DNA of 64,000 bases from Bacillota bacterium (lineage in GTDB: Bacteria > Bacillota > Clostridia > Acetivibrionales > DSM-1351), in contig JAEWCZ010000087.1 in assembly GCA_023390335.1 (NCBI GenBank), positions 211,481 to 275,480 of the forward strand, read 5' to 3'. A program made the position numbers and the translations under genes. Shown one piece after another: positions 23,787 to 33,747 of the stretch (position 1 is the first letter of the stretch; every line of letters starts with the position of its first letter). Below the pieces are notes generated by a model, which was given only the letters and a program-made list of their open reading frames with translations, did not search any database and had not been told where the DNA came from.

Positions 23787-25985
23787 TCACAAACTCTCAA
23801 CAAAATTATCGTATATGTTGTTTCTCCTATTACTTTCCTCAGGACTAAGTTTTTGAGCATCTGCAATCTCATAACCCCCGAAAGTATCGTATAGTCTTGA
23901 TAAAGGGTCAACTTCAACAAAAGTACACCATGGAAGCCAATGATACTGGCTTTGTAGAGTTTGACTCGTAAAGTTTCCGCTTTCATGTCCCAACCCCGGC
24001 ATTATATAACCTATGCTTCCATCTATATCGCTGGATTGTCTGGTATTTTTGTGAATGAATTCAGCAAAATCCAGATAATGTTCATCTCCGGTTATAACGT
24101 ACAATCTGTAGTACGTGTAGGAGCAAGCCGCCATATATACATCAGCCCCTCCTCCAATCGTTATTATGCTCTGACCGCTGATGGAATACCTGTTGAAGGG
24201 ATGCTTCTCCATTGGTGCACGTACCGGGAATTTCCAAGCATAAGTCCAAGTCTCAGTATAGTCCGCAGCACCTACGGCACCCTCAAGCCATTTCTTTTCT
24301 TTTGTCAAATCATACAGAGCAAGAAACCCAAACATTGCATAGATACCTGCTTCTTTGTCCTGTATATCGGTGTTGTCACAAGTACCGCCTCTGTACTCCA
24401 TGTTCATGTAAGCATTTTCATAAGACCAGTCTCCGGCCTTTATGGCTGCATTTTTATACCCTTCGTCACCTGTCACAAGGTAAAACTCAACCAAAAAACG
24501 TATTACACTTGGGGTATTTGACTTGGATTTCATCCTTACAGAGCTATCGGTGTTATACGCACGGTAAAAGCTGCCGTCTTCATTTTGGATACTAATAAGC
24601 CAATCAGCTGTTTTTTGGCAGAATTCTCTCCATGTAGACCTCTCAATCCCCTTCTTTTTCATATAAAGGTATGCAGTCAAAATTGCTTCAATACCGTCTG
24701 CAAGCATTCTTATATAATGGGGGTAGGGTTCAAAGGCACTTATACCGGGATTATAGCACATGTTGGGTAAGCCTGAATCCGTCATGGCTGTTCTGACCCA
24801 AAAATCAATCAAGTTTACACCTTTATTAAAGGTCTCAGGCATGTTTTCTTTATCGCCGTATCTCAAAAGCTGATAGCCGATTCCGGGCTGCTGTCCTACA
24901 AAACCGAATTGAAAGGATACGCAATTTATGTCCATATGAGGAAGCTGGCAGGCAAAGGGAAGTCCGTAGGAATCACCATATTGCCGTGTATACCTGTCAA
25001 GTATCTTCATACTATTATGGAAAAAGAGTTCATTATCCACTTCGAATAATTTGTCCCTTAACCTGTCATAAGTCACTCTCCAGATATCTCTCATCATAAG
25101 CTGATAGCTTCCATAGTTTCCGAAATTTACTGCAACGGAGTAATTTTGCTGGAAACCCGGTTCTACAGGGTGATTAATACGTTGAAAGGTTTTTATTCTT
25201 CCATTGTAGTCAAGTCCCCCATAGTGGTTTACTCCGGGCATTTGTCCGTCACAGCCGGGATACACATAATCTATTGAAAGTCCGTGGGTTTTTGTTTCGA
25301 TTCCCTTTCGTAACTCAAAGCCATAATACGTATAGTTCATGGTCTTATTTTGCGGTCTGCTCATACCTATTGAGCCGATTGTAAATTTGGGATCAATATT
25401 ATTCTCCGATTGCATTATATCCAAAGACCGCATAGTTACGTCCGATGCCCAGCGGGATATAGCCGCTGTTTCTCCTGATTCTATATTCTGCATGGCGAAT
25501 AAAGGCAAAGCATAGTGTGTTTCCATTTGCCAAAAATATTCGCAATCCAAGTCCTTTCCAAATGCAAAATCAGGAGCAAATTGGTTTTGTCTGTACCATA
25601 CACCCGGTGCAAAACAATTGTAATCACGGGTGTCATTTGATTCAGTCATTGCAAAGGATATTTTTGTTGCAAAGCCGAGGTCATCCCCAGCCTTCAACAC
25701 CTTAACATTTCTACTTACCTTGAACCCAGAGCATCCTGCTTTATATACATCTGAGAAGTAAAATTCAGAGCCGGACGCAACAGTAAGTATACCCTTTGCA
25801 ATTATACAATTACCGAAAACATCCACCTCGGTATAGGCCTTGTCATAAAATTCGTTGATAGCCATTGCTGTCTTAATAGTAACAAACATGGGGCGTTTGT
25901 TGTAATATATGGTCTTATGATTTTTTTCAACCTCAAGACCTCCATCTATAAAAACAAGTGTGTAGTCGCCGCATACCAGCTTCAT
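23787..25985 (-). CDS. Putative cytosolic (alpha/alpha)6-barrel glycosidase, family unassigned
   Basis: About 732 residues from the Met at 25985 (GGGGGAA 7 bases upstream). No signal peptide. The N-terminal ~270 residues look like a beta-sandwich. The C-terminal half shows repeated helical hairpins of six-hairpin glycosidases: LVEFYLVTGDEGYKNAAIKAGDW, YAMFGFLALYDLTKEKKWLEGA, YRLYVITGDEHYLDFAEFI. It also has acidic residues in CDNTDIQDKEAGIY. I cannot assign a GH family. As the last gene of the esterase-GH39-GH43-GH51 run it should act on an imported oligosaccharide from arabinoxylan or pectin. Confidence 0.65.
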   Translation of the reverse strand: MKLVCGDYTLVFIDGGLEVEKNHKTIYYNKRPMFVTIKTAMAINEFYDKAYTEVDVFGNCIIAKGILTVASGSEFYFSDVYKAGCSGFKVSRNVKVLKAGDDLGFATKISFAMTESNDTRDYNCFAPGVWYRQNQFAPDFAFGKDLDCEYFWQMETHYALPLFAMQNIESGETAAISRWASDVTMRSLDIMQSENNIDPKFTIGSIGMSRPQNKTMNYTYYGFELRKGIETKTHGLSIDYVYPGCDGQMPGVNHYGGLDYNGRIKTFQRINHPVEPGFQQNYSVAVNFGNYGSYQLMMRDIWRVTYDRLRDKLFEVDNELFFHNSMKILDRYTRQYGDSYGLPFACQLPHMDINCVSFQFGFVGQQPGIGYQLLRYGDKENMPETFNKGVNLIDFWVRTAMTDSGLPNMCYNPGISAFEPYPHYIRMLADGIEAILTAYLYMKKKGIERSTWREFCQKTADWLISIQNEDGSFYRAYNTDSSVRMKSKSNTPSVIRFLVEFYLVTGDEGYKNAAIKAGDWSYENAYMNMEYRGGTCDNTDIQDKEAGIYAMFGFLALYDLTKEKKWLEGAVGAADYTETWTYAWKFPVRAPMEKHPFNRYSISGQSIITIGGGADVYMAACSYTYYRLYVITGDEHYLDFAEFIHKNTRQSSDIDGSIGYIMPGLGHESGNFTSQTLQSQYHWLPWCTFVEVDPLSRLYDTFGGYEIADAQKLSPEESNRRNNIYDNFVESL

Positions 25986-26036
25986 GGTAATTTCCCCCTT
26001 GGTATTCATATGAATTCCGGTTTCGTCATTTGTTTA

Positions 26037-26831
26037 TTATTCAGTAGCCCAAGCCAGTCCTTTATCTATGTACTCGTTCCAGAATTTCCAATCGTGAACC
26101 CCAACGTCTTCTATATAGGTGTGATCTACGTTTTCCGAAACAAGAAATTCATGCAAATCCCTGTTTTCTTTTATAAGAAAATCCTCTGTTCCGCAAGCCA
26201 TGTATATCTTGGGTATATCCGCATTTCTTTGTTTAAGGTCACGAATTAGTGCCTCCGGATCTTTGTCACTTCCCAAAAGCTGGTCAAGGTCGCCAAATAC
26301 TCGTCTGTAATAAGGGTAGTTTGCAACAGGGCCTTTGAAATCGGGAGTAATTCCGGCGATCTGATTGGTAATAAGTGCAGATGACAGTGCAATTATCCGG
26401 CCAAATCTTTCAGAATATTTTAAACCGTTTCTTATTGCACCGTAACCACCCATGGATAATCCTCCAATGAAGGTATCTTCTCTTTTATCAGATAAATGAA
26501 ATGTCTTACGTGTATAGTCAATCAGTTCATTTCCAATTAGCTCTCCGTAATACGTCTCAGTATCTTCGTCGTCTAAATAAAAAGAATTTTCTCCAGAGGG
26601 CATAAACACCGCTATATTGTATTTCAGAGAAACCTCCTGTATTTTTGTGAACGTCAACCAATCCATATGATTACCTGAATACCCGTGTAAAAGGTAAATG
26701 GACTTTAAAGGTCCGTTTGACCCTTGAGATTCCTGGCCCGGTGCCTCATATTTATCATTTGGTATCAAAGCGTTAAAACATACAGGTCTTTTCATTGTTT
26801 TAGCGAAGAAGTTTACTTGAAAAATCGCCAT
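26037..26831 (-). CDS. Cytosolic carbohydrate esterase (EstA/CE1-like)
   Basis: A 264-residue alpha/beta hydrolase of the tributyrin esterase / CE1-like group. It has YLLHGYSGNHMDW, the nucleophile motif GGLSMGGYGA with Ser126, YMACGTEDFLI (Asp) and a C-terminal GVHDWKFWNEYI His. It lacks a signal peptide. It would remove acetyl or similar esters from imported xylo-oligosaccharides before GH39/GH43 action. AGGAG lies 7 bases upstream. It is in one operon with the GH39 gene. Confidence 0.85.
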   Translation of the reverse strand: MAIFQVNFFAKTMKRPVCFNALIPNDKYEAPGQESQGSNGPLKSIYLLHGYSGNHMDWLTFTKIQEVSLKYNIAVFMPSGENSFYLDDEDTETYYGELIGNELIDYTRKTFHLSDKREDTFIGGLSMGGYGAIRNGLKYSERFGRIIALSSALITNQIAGITPDFKGPVANYPYYRRVFGDLDQLLGSDKDPEALIRDLKQRNADIPKIYMACGTEDFLIKENRDLHEFLVSENVDHTYIEDVGVHDWKFWNEYIDKGLAWATE

Positions 26832-26869
26832 AATAATTCTCCTTTTCGAAAATTTGTATTTAAATAATC

Positions 26870-28375
26870 TTAATACCCCGGAATCATACTATCATCAAGT
26901 TTATAGTAGGTGTCAGTTTCATCTGTTACAGGAATAATTTCAAAAAAAGTCACTTCGTTTTTGCTTTGAGTAAACTCAAGAAGCAGCATATCCTCAGCGC
27001 AGCTTACCCTATCGGATATTATCAGCGGATGTGCAGCATTTTGCAGTATTTCAACCTGCTTCTTACTTGTGAATCTAGGACGCCCCATTTGTATCCAGGT
27101 TTTCCAAGGGTTTCCGTGAATTTCATTTACAATAGTCCTATTAATAAAGTATTCTCCTTTAGGCAAATTCAACTCCAGTGAGAAATCCTTATCAAAAGTA
27201 TCACCCTTCTCCATTACCGGATTCCATGCCGTTATTGTCACTGTACCGTCAGTTTTTCTTGTTGCTAGCATATTTTCGTCTCTGTACAATATATCCTTAC
27301 CCATTTGTTCAAAAAAGCTGAACATATGGAAAGTCGGCTTTGGAATATTATTAAGTGCAACAAGACCAAACCCTCCGTGGAACTGAGCTCTTGGAACACC
27401 CGCCTCCTCAAATACATCGCTGAAGGTCCAGTATGAAAATGAATCCACAATATCTCCGGCTTCACTTATGATCCGTGCCAGATATGCAGCATTGAGACAT
27501 GTATCATGAACAGGATTCAAAGGATTATAAGAGGTATTGTATTCTGTTATATGGAATGGCAGGTGTGGAAACGGTGAATCATCAATCATTTGCCTTACTA
27601 GCTTCAATTCTTTTAACATTTCTTCAGGTTCCTTGAGATCCTGATAGCACAGTTCATGTGTTTGAACTTTTGGCAAATGTGTTGCATATAAATGACGGGA
27701 GACGAAGTCAACTGGAGCATTTTCTTTTTTACAGAACTCAAGAAAATCCTTAATCCAGTAATCGGCACCTCCGCATATAGCCGGGCCACCAACCTGCAAA
27801 TCCTTATTAATTTCCTTAATTGCCATAGCCGATACCTTATAGAGTTTAAAGTATTCTGCCTCATCGGCATCCTTCCAGAACACCTTCAAATTTGGCTCGT
27901 TCCAGACTTCAAAAGGCCACTGTAGAACTTCTTCTATTCCATATCTACTTATAAAGTGTCTTATTATAGCTTGGATTAAATCCTTCCATTTATCATAATC
28001 CTTGGGGGGAGTTACATTTCCTTTCCAATAAAACACTTTTTGCTCTCCCGATGCAAGCTGTGATGGCATAAATCCAAGCTCAACAAAAGGTTTGAGACCC
28101 TGTTCAAGAAATGAATCGAAAACCTTGTCTATGTAAGTAAAGTTATAGAAAGGTTTCATTTCTCCGTCTATTTCATATTCTGTATAAACGGCAGTGTCAT
28201 CATGGAACAGACCATGTCCTCTTATATATTTGAAATTTATTGCCTTTTGAACAAATTCAAGAGTATCCTGATATTCCTTTTGAAGAGCGATTCCCATACG
28301 TTCTGTACCTACACAGAAATTCCAGTTATCCTTGAATGTCCCTTTTACCTTATTTGAGATCTTTATTTTGCTCAT
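26870..28375 (-). CDS. GH39 family beta-xylosidase-like enzyme
   Basis: A 501-residue intracellular glycosidase. GH39 acid/base Glu160 lies in FEVWNEPNL and the nucleophile Glu278 in FHITEYNTS; RHLYATH and SYWTFSDVFEE are also family features. A C-terminal beta-sandwich follows. Expected to release xylose (or another pentose) from the non-reducing end of imported oligomers with retention. AGGAG precedes the ATG. It lies between the GH43 gene upstream and the esterase downstream. Specificity within GH39 cannot be read directly. Confidence 0.88.
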   Translation of the reverse strand: MSKIKISNKVKGTFKDNWNFCVGTERMGIALQKEYQDTLEFVQKAINFKYIRGHGLFHDDTAVYTEYEIDGEMKPFYNFTYIDKVFDSFLEQGLKPFVELGFMPSQLASGEQKVFYWKGNVTPPKDYDKWKDLIQAIIRHFISRYGIEEVLQWPFEVWNEPNLKVFWKDADEAEYFKLYKVSAMAIKEINKDLQVGGPAICGGADYWIKDFLEFCKKENAPVDFVSRHLYATHLPKVQTHELCYQDLKEPEEMLKELKLVRQMIDDSPFPHLPFHITEYNTSYNPLNPVHDTCLNAAYLARIISEAGDIVDSFSYWTFSDVFEEAGVPRAQFHGGFGLVALNNIPKPTFHMFSFFEQMGKDILYRDENMLATRKTDGTVTITAWNPVMEKGDTFDKDFSLELNLPKGEYFINRTIVNEIHGNPWKTWIQMGRPRFTSKKQVEILQNAAHPLIISDRVSCAEDMLLLEFTQSKNEVTFFEIIPVTDETDTYYKLDDSMIPGY

Positions 28376-28517
28376 ATAGCACTCCTTTGAATTAATGTAA
28401 AAATTTTAACGTTAGTAAGAATAATTGCTATCCTATTCGTCAAAAATTCCCTTTTGTTTATTTTATTATAATATTCTATTTTTTTCAAAATACTTTTATA
28501 CAACACCTTTATAATAG

Positions 28518-30011
28518 TTATTCATATATGAAATTTCTGAAATCAACAAACCCTCCTGCAGTTTTCTGGGAATAATAGAATATACCTACTCGATAACCTA
28601 TAAAAAGGTCAAGGGTATAGGTCATATGCAAACCACTACCCAATTTTATCCAGTTTATACTGTCTTTAGAATAATAAAAGCTTGCAATATCCCTACTGTT
28701 TTGAAAATCAAATTCAATTTTCAAAAATATGCTATTATCCATAAACAGCCTATATTCTTCCTCTATCTGTCTCCCGTCACTGCCCTTTTTAGAAACAATA
28801 ATCCTTTTGAGATTATTCTCGTCGGCTCTTATTCCTATAGCTCCATAATTGCCCTGTAACGCCATAAGACCGGCATAGTCTCCTGCTTTCATTCCCTCAG
28901 CCTTAAGCTCTACTGAAAATGCACATTTAGGGCCACTTGTTCTTTGGGTTAACGTGTTCCTTGCGGTTAAAAGATTTTTCGCCAAAGATTGAGTGCGCAA
29001 TCTCAAATATCCCGGATTTTCTGTAAATGACCAACAATGCTCCTGGGGATTATGATTCCATTCCCACCTTGAATCCAGCTTATTTTCCTTATGGTTAAAA
29101 CTGTCACTCGTTATTAATGGTTTGGCAGCATACTCTTTGAAAGGAATCTCAAACTCTTCCGGCACCTTTCCACTAATCCCCAATTCAGGCCAGCCATCCT
29201 CCCATGAAACAGGAAGTAAATATGGAATTCTGCCCACCGCACCATGATCCTGAAACAAAATAGAATACCATTCCCCATCAGGTGTATCTATTAAAGCACC
29301 CTGAGCAATTCCCTGATTCTGGTACCCCATATCATCATCAAGAAGTATTTTCCTCTCATATTCACCCAGCGAATCTTTTGCTCTGTAACACACTACGCGT
29401 CTCCGACAATTACTGTCATTGGGCCATTCAATGAAAAGCAAATAATAATAACCGTATATTTTATAGGCTCTGCAGCCCTCACAACGGAGCATTATATTTT
29501 CAGAGGGAGTACTGAACAGAAGTTGATTGATTCCTCCTTCTTTTATTCCTGATAAATCATCTTTTAGTTCAACTATTTTAATGTCTCCGTTGCCATATAT
29601 CAAATATGATCTGCCCTTATCAAATAGAAAAGACATGTCATGGAAAATATCATTAATGACATAACGATCCCAACCGCTTTTTTCTATATTGTCCGTATAA
29701 TAAATATAAGTCTTTTGCAAGTCATGGCACACAAAGCACGCATAGTACAAACCGTTGTAAAATTTCAGACTAGTTGCCCATTGCCCCTTGCCATATGCGT
29801 TTTTTCCATTTTCCAGTTGATATATGTCATTATCTTCAATGGTATTAAAAACATAGGATACTAAATCCCAATGGTATAAATCCTTTGATTTTAAAATAGG
29901 AGCTCCAGGCATTACAAACATGGTTGTAGATACCATATAATAAGTGTCACCTACACGTATAACGTCCGGGTCCGGCATATCCGCCCATATAATAGGGTTC
30001 TGAATTTTCAT
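28518..30011 (-). CDS. GH43 beta-xylosidase/arabinofuranosidase with C-terminal beta-sandwich
   Basis: A 497-residue cytosolic GH43 enzyme. The five-bladed propeller begins with ADMPDPDVIRVGDTYYMVSTT (base Asp), and the acid Glu is probably in LRCEGCRAYKIYGYYYL. The C-terminal ~190 residues form the concanavalin-like domain typical of GH43 xylosidases (DSRWEWNHNPQEHCW...LRLRTQSL, ending in VDFRNFIYE). It hydrolyses xylo- or arabinoxylo-oligosaccharides with inversion. GAGGA precedes the ATG. Member of the 23.8-33.7 kb catabolic run. Confidence 0.9.
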   Translation of the reverse strand: MKIQNPIIWADMPDPDVIRVGDTYYMVSTTMFVMPGAPILKSKDLYHWDLVSYVFNTIEDNDIYQLENGKNAYGKGQWATSLKFYNGLYYACFVCHDLQKTYIYYTDNIEKSGWDRYVINDIFHDMSFLFDKGRSYLIYGNGDIKIVELKDDLSGIKEGGINQLLFSTPSENIMLRCEGCRAYKIYGYYYLLFIEWPNDSNCRRRVVCYRAKDSLGEYERKILLDDDMGYQNQGIAQGALIDTPDGEWYSILFQDHGAVGRIPYLLPVSWEDGWPELGISGKVPEEFEIPFKEYAAKPLITSDSFNHKENKLDSRWEWNHNPQEHCWSFTENPGYLRLRTQSLAKNLLTARNTLTQRTSGPKCAFSVELKAEGMKAGDYAGLMALQGNYGAIGIRADENNLKRIIVSKKGSDGRQIEEEYRLFMDNSIFLKIEFDFQNSRDIASFYYSKDSINWIKLGSGLHMTYTLDLFIGYRVGIFYYSQKTAGGFVDFRNFIYE

Positions 30012-30057
30012 GTTTAGTCCTCTTTTTTATTTGGATTTTGATTTGCGGCTTAAGACA

Positions 30058-30312
30058 TTACCACTTGTTTCCGGAAGGGTGGGGACAAATACGCAAAGCA
30101 TTCATAGCCCTTGCCTTTACAATGCACCCGCAAATCATACAAGTGATTCCATCAGTTAAATGCTTGCAGTTGTTACAGGTTTCCAATCTCTTTTCATATT
30201 GTTCCTTACTAGGCAACTGTACTCCTGATTGAATTACCCTATTTACTTCCGTTTCAATATCATTATAACTAATGTGAATGTTTCTATGACATTTTATGCA
30301 ATTATCCTTCAC
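30058..30312 (-). CDS. Small zinc-ribbon-like protein (DUF6171-like)
   Basis: An 84-residue protein starting at GTG behind AAAGGAGGG. Cysteines are spaced as CIKC near the N-terminus, CNNC in the middle, then CMICGC and a final ICPHPSGNKW, suggesting one or two zinc ribbons. The pattern resembles DUF6171. Such proteins appear scattered in clostridial operons; the function is unknown to me. The four paired cysteine motifs and good start signal support a real gene. It lies between GH51 and GH43 in the same direction. Confidence 0.75.
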   Translation of the reverse strand: MKDNCIKCHRNIHISYNDIETEVNRVIQSGVQLPSKEQYEKRLETCNNCKHLTDGITCMICGCIVKARAMNALRICPHPSGNKW

Positions 30313-30338
30313 CGCTACCCTCCTTTAACTGCTAAATA

Positions 30339-30366
30339 TCCCGGCATTAACTAAATACTGCCGGGA
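30339..30366 (-). other. Intergenic stem-loop between GH51 and the zinc-ribbon gene
   Basis: A perfect eight-base GC-rich stem (TCCCGGCA with TGCCGGGA) encloses a 12-base loop. On the minus strand it is followed by TATTTAGC, not a T-run, so it is more likely an mRNA processing or stabilising structure at the 3' end of the GH51 message than a full terminator. Confidence 0.55.
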
Positions 30367-30409
30367 CATTTCAGTCTGATTATATATTGGATTGTCATTT
30401 ATAATTAGT

Positions 30410-31888
30410 TTATACAATTTCTATCATTACAACGGCTTTTGAAGGTATTATACCTAATATATGGTTATTTTCAAGTCTTATACCTTCAAATTTCTTTATA
30501 GTCACGTTATTTGTTTCTTCAAATGTGTTTTTTGCATTCATAGCAGTTGAAGTAATTATTTCACCTACACTGCTCTTTGCTGTTATACCCCTCAAATCAA
30601 TATCAACATCCATATCATCTGACGGGTTGAGGTTGCAAATGGTTACATGAATTTTGCCTTCTGAATCTATAGATGATGAAGCACTTAACTGAGGGACCTT
30701 TTCACCGTTATAGGTGTATTCAGGACTTTCAAAATCAAGTGAAAGCAGCTCTGCATCCTGATGTACCTTAAACATATCAAATACATGATAAGTAGGTGTC
30801 AAAATCATCTTTTTACCTTCAGTTAGAATTACTGCCTGAAGGACATTTACCATTTGTGCTATGTTTGCCATCTGAACCCTGTCGCAGTGGTTATTGAAAA
30901 TATTCAGGTGTATTCCGGCAACAAGGGCATCCCTCATGGTGTTTTGCTGGTACAGAAAACCAGGATTTGTTCCAGGTTCAACAGCAAACCACGTACCCCA
31001 TTCATCAACAATCATGCCTACTTTTTTCTCAGGATCATACTTATCCATAATATTTGAATGACGTTCCACCAATTCTTCTGTAAACAGTGCATTCTGCATT
31101 ACTGAAAACCAGTGATTTTCATCAAATTCAGTTGCTGACCCCTGCTCAGACCAATCCTTTGAAATCCTGGTATAATAATGGATACTCAGGCCATCCATCT
31201 GCTTTCCTGCTTCTCTCATAAGTACTTCGGTCCAATGATAATCATCCACCGAAGCACCCCCGGCTATTTTATAAATCTTATTTTCACCGAAGTTTCTTAC
31301 ATACGTTGCATACCTTTTATATTGATCTGCGTAAAACTCAGCTGTCATGTTTCCGCCGCAGCCCCAATTTTCATTACCAACACCGAAGTACTTAACCCTC
31401 CAGGGATTCTCCTTGCCGTTTGCCCTTCTTAAATCAGCCATAGGAGATTTTCCGTCAAAAGTCATATATTCAACCCACTGCTGCATTTCATGTACTGTAC
31501 CGCTTCCCACATTACCACATATATACGGTTCTGCCCCAAGCATTTCACATAGCTCAAGAAATTCATGAGTTCCAAAATGATTATTTTCTACAACACCGCC
31601 CCAATGAGTGTTTACCATGCAAGGTCTGTTTTCTTTAGGTCCTATTCCGTCAACCCAATGGTATTCATCTGCGAAACATCCACCGGGCCATCTTAAAACG
31701 GGTATCTTCATTTTTTTAAGTGCTTCAACAACATCTGTACGGAAGCCGTTTATGTTTGGTATTTCAGAGTCCTCGCCAACCCACAATCCCTCGTATATGC
31801 ACCTTCCCAAATGTTCAGAAAAGTGTCCGAATATGTTTCTATTTATTCTGCCTTTTTTTATATCGGCATTTAATACGATTTTTACCAT
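30410..31888 (-). CDS. abfA: GH51 alpha-L-arabinofuranosidase
   Basis: A 492-residue intracellular enzyme with all GH51 landmarks: FGHFSEHLGRCIYEGLWVG, VLRWPGGCFADEYHW, acid/base Glu173 in GVGNENWGCGG and nucleophile Glu296 in IVDEWGTW, then the C-terminal beta-sandwich. The length is normal. It removes terminal L-arabinofuranosyl groups from arabinoxylan or arabinan oligosaccharides. AAGGAG lies 9 bases before the ATG. It lies 38 bases after the preceding GH43 gene in a common transcript. Confidence 0.95.
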   Translation of the reverse strand: MVKIVLNADIKKGRINRNIFGHFSEHLGRCIYEGLWVGEDSEIPNINGFRTDVVEALKKMKIPVLRWPGGCFADEYHWVDGIGPKENRPCMVNTHWGGVVENNHFGTHEFLELCEMLGAEPYICGNVGSGTVHEMQQWVEYMTFDGKSPMADLRRANGKENPWRVKYFGVGNENWGCGGNMTAEFYADQYKRYATYVRNFGENKIYKIAGGASVDDYHWTEVLMREAGKQMDGLSIHYYTRISKDWSEQGSATEFDENHWFSVMQNALFTEELVERHSNIMDKYDPEKKVGMIVDEWGTWFAVEPGTNPGFLYQQNTMRDALVAGIHLNIFNNHCDRVQMANIAQMVNVLQAVILTEGKKMILTPTYHVFDMFKVHQDAELLSLDFESPEYTYNGEKVPQLSASSSIDSEGKIHVTICNLNPSDDMDVDIDLRGITAKSSVGEIITSTAMNAKNTFEETNNVTIKKFEGIRLENNHILGIIPSKAVVMIEIV

Positions 31889-31926
31889 TTTATTTTTCTC
31901 CTTAGACCGAAACAGTTATATTAGTA

Positions 31927-33720
31927 TTATTTTACCACTAAATTAGTTTTTACGTTTCTTAAAACAGGGTCTAAATTTCTTTCTTCGGTAAGGTCGAGTA
32001 CAGGATATCCGTCTATATCAAAATGAACACGACGCAGGCCTGAGCTCCTTGGTGCCTCTATTCCAGGTCTTGCATGATATGCATTCCAAACTACACCTTC
32101 TTCATCTGTAACATATGAATTATGTCCGGGTCCGAACTCTCCCGGGACACTCCTGCTGGTTAGCAACGGATAGTTACCTTTTGTCCAGCTTTTGGTGTCA
32201 AGAATATCGGAGCCATGCTCTGCCGTCAACAATCCTACTACATAGGTAGAATCGACGAGAGCACTGGAAAAAGTAAGAAATAGTTTTTTATCCGTTATTA
32301 TTGCATACGGCCCTTCATCAACGAAAACATGATTGTTTGCCCAACCATAATCAGGTTTTGTTAAAACAACCGGATCAGAAATTAATTTCCAAGGTTCCTC
32401 TGGATTGATTTTAGCAATATATATCCACGCTCCCAAATCAACTGGAACAAACTGTCTTTCCGACCACGCAACATAGTATTCGCCGTTCCAGGGGATAACA
32501 GTCATATCAAGAGAAATAACTTTTCCTGATTCACACAAAAATGTCCCATCCCTTTTCAAAACACGTTGAGGCATGGACCAGTCTTCTTTTATTGATGGAT
32601 TTCCGCCCCTTTTAAGTTTCATAACATGTGATTCAATAAAGAAAAACTCACTAGATGTGGCAGCATGAAAAATATACAGGTCTTCTCCTATTTCATGAAA
32701 TTCAGGAGCCCAAAGGAAACCTTTAATATGATCATAAGTATACGCATCCAGCAGTAATTTTTCCTCTGCATTTAGTAAATCAGGTATTGAATCCGCTTCT
32801 CTGATATATAATGAATTATTTCCGTCAGCGTCATTTGTAGCAATAAAGTAATATTTGTCCTTCCATTTTTTAATACAAGGGTCGGCTCTGTTTACAGCTA
32901 TAGGAAATTTAAAATGCTCCTGATGAACAGTGCCGGTGATTTCATATTTACCCGGCTTACTCCAATCGATACCGGTAGTATCCCAATCAATTGTTTTGAA
33001 AGCAGTAGTTCCATCATTATACAATGCTTTTGCTTTTATGGCTTTAAGTTCTTCAAATGAACTTACCGTAACCTTTTCCGGTACTTCTATTCCAATATTT
33101 AATGGTGTTGATAGTCTACATTTAAGCCTGTTTCCAATTTTGTTAGAAACAGGAATGACATTGCGAGGATTTATTCCTTCGATATTCGTAATAATATTCT
33201 GTAATTTAACAGGTTCAATAGCAACAGGCGCAGAACTTATTTCCAGCAAATGAAGGTCTGCTGCTTCTGCTTGAAACCATTTTTCTTCTTCACTCCAGCA
33301 AATCTTGTATATTCCTTTAGTTTTATCAAAGCTGCATACAACATCCTGAATAAAGTTGTCCGAATGAAGGTTAATTAATCCCACTTCAGTATATTGTATA
33401 AAGTCCTTAGTTTGAAAAAATAAAATTTTACCTTTACTTTCCAGATCATTTTCACCTTCAGCCTCAGTACGAATGGCAACGATTCCATAAGAATCGTCTG
33501 CCAATTTAAAAATGTACGGGTTCTTCAGGCTCTTCGCATTCATTGTCTTATTTTCATTATCCGTTGCTTTGGCGAACAGAACTCCAGAATTATGATTTAA
33601 CTCTTCAAAGTTCTGTTCGTCTTCACTATATGCCAAATGCATACTGTAAGCAAGCTTTCTGGAATATACCATCTCATCCTGTGGTTCCCTTGTATAGCAC
33701 AAGAGATATTTTTCCTTCAT
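31927..33720 (-). CDS. Large GH43 enzyme with N-terminal extension and bacterial Ig-like domain
   Basis: About 597 residues from the ATG at 33720 (GAGAGG 10 bases upstream; an in-frame GTG four codons earlier overlaps that site). The N-terminal ~210 residues look like a partial propeller (MHLAYSEDEQNFEELN, LKNPYIFKLADDSYGI). Residues ~215-270 resemble an Ig-like domain (ALYNDGTTAF...GKYEITGTV). The GH43 catalytic propeller follows with NRADPCIKKWKDKYYFIATND, SLDMTVIPWNGEYYVAWSE and DEGPYAIITDKKLFLTFS. It has no signal peptide. Likely acts on arabino- or xylo-oligosaccharides. It is the first hydrolase after the transporter genes, 15 bases after permease 2. Confidence 0.88.
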   Translation of the reverse strand: MKEKYLLCYTREPQDEMVYSRKLAYSMHLAYSEDEQNFEELNHNSGVLFAKATDNENKTMNAKSLKNPYIFKLADDSYGIVAIRTEAEGENDLESKGKILFFQTKDFIQYTEVGLINLHSDNFIQDVVCSFDKTKGIYKICWSEEEKWFQAEAADLHLLEISSAPVAIEPVKLQNIITNIEGINPRNVIPVSNKIGNRLKCRLSTPLNIGIEVPEKVTVSSFEELKAIKAKALYNDGTTAFKTIDWDTTGIDWSKPGKYEITGTVHQEHFKFPIAVNRADPCIKKWKDKYYFIATNDADGNNSLYIREADSIPDLLNAEEKLLLDAYTYDHIKGFLWAPEFHEIGEDLYIFHAATSSEFFFIESHVMKLKRGGNPSIKEDWSMPQRVLKRDGTFLCESGKVISLDMTVIPWNGEYYVAWSERQFVPVDLGAWIYIAKINPEEPWKLISDPVVLTKPDYGWANNHVFVDEGPYAIITDKKLFLTFSSALVDSTYVVGLLTAEHGSDILDTKSWTKGNYPLLTSRSVPGEFGPGHNSYVTDEEGVVWNAYHARPGIEAPRSSGLRRVHFDIDGYPVLDLTEERNLDPVLRNVKTNLVVK

Positions 33721-33747
33721 TAAGACTATCACCTCTCAATTTTTGAT

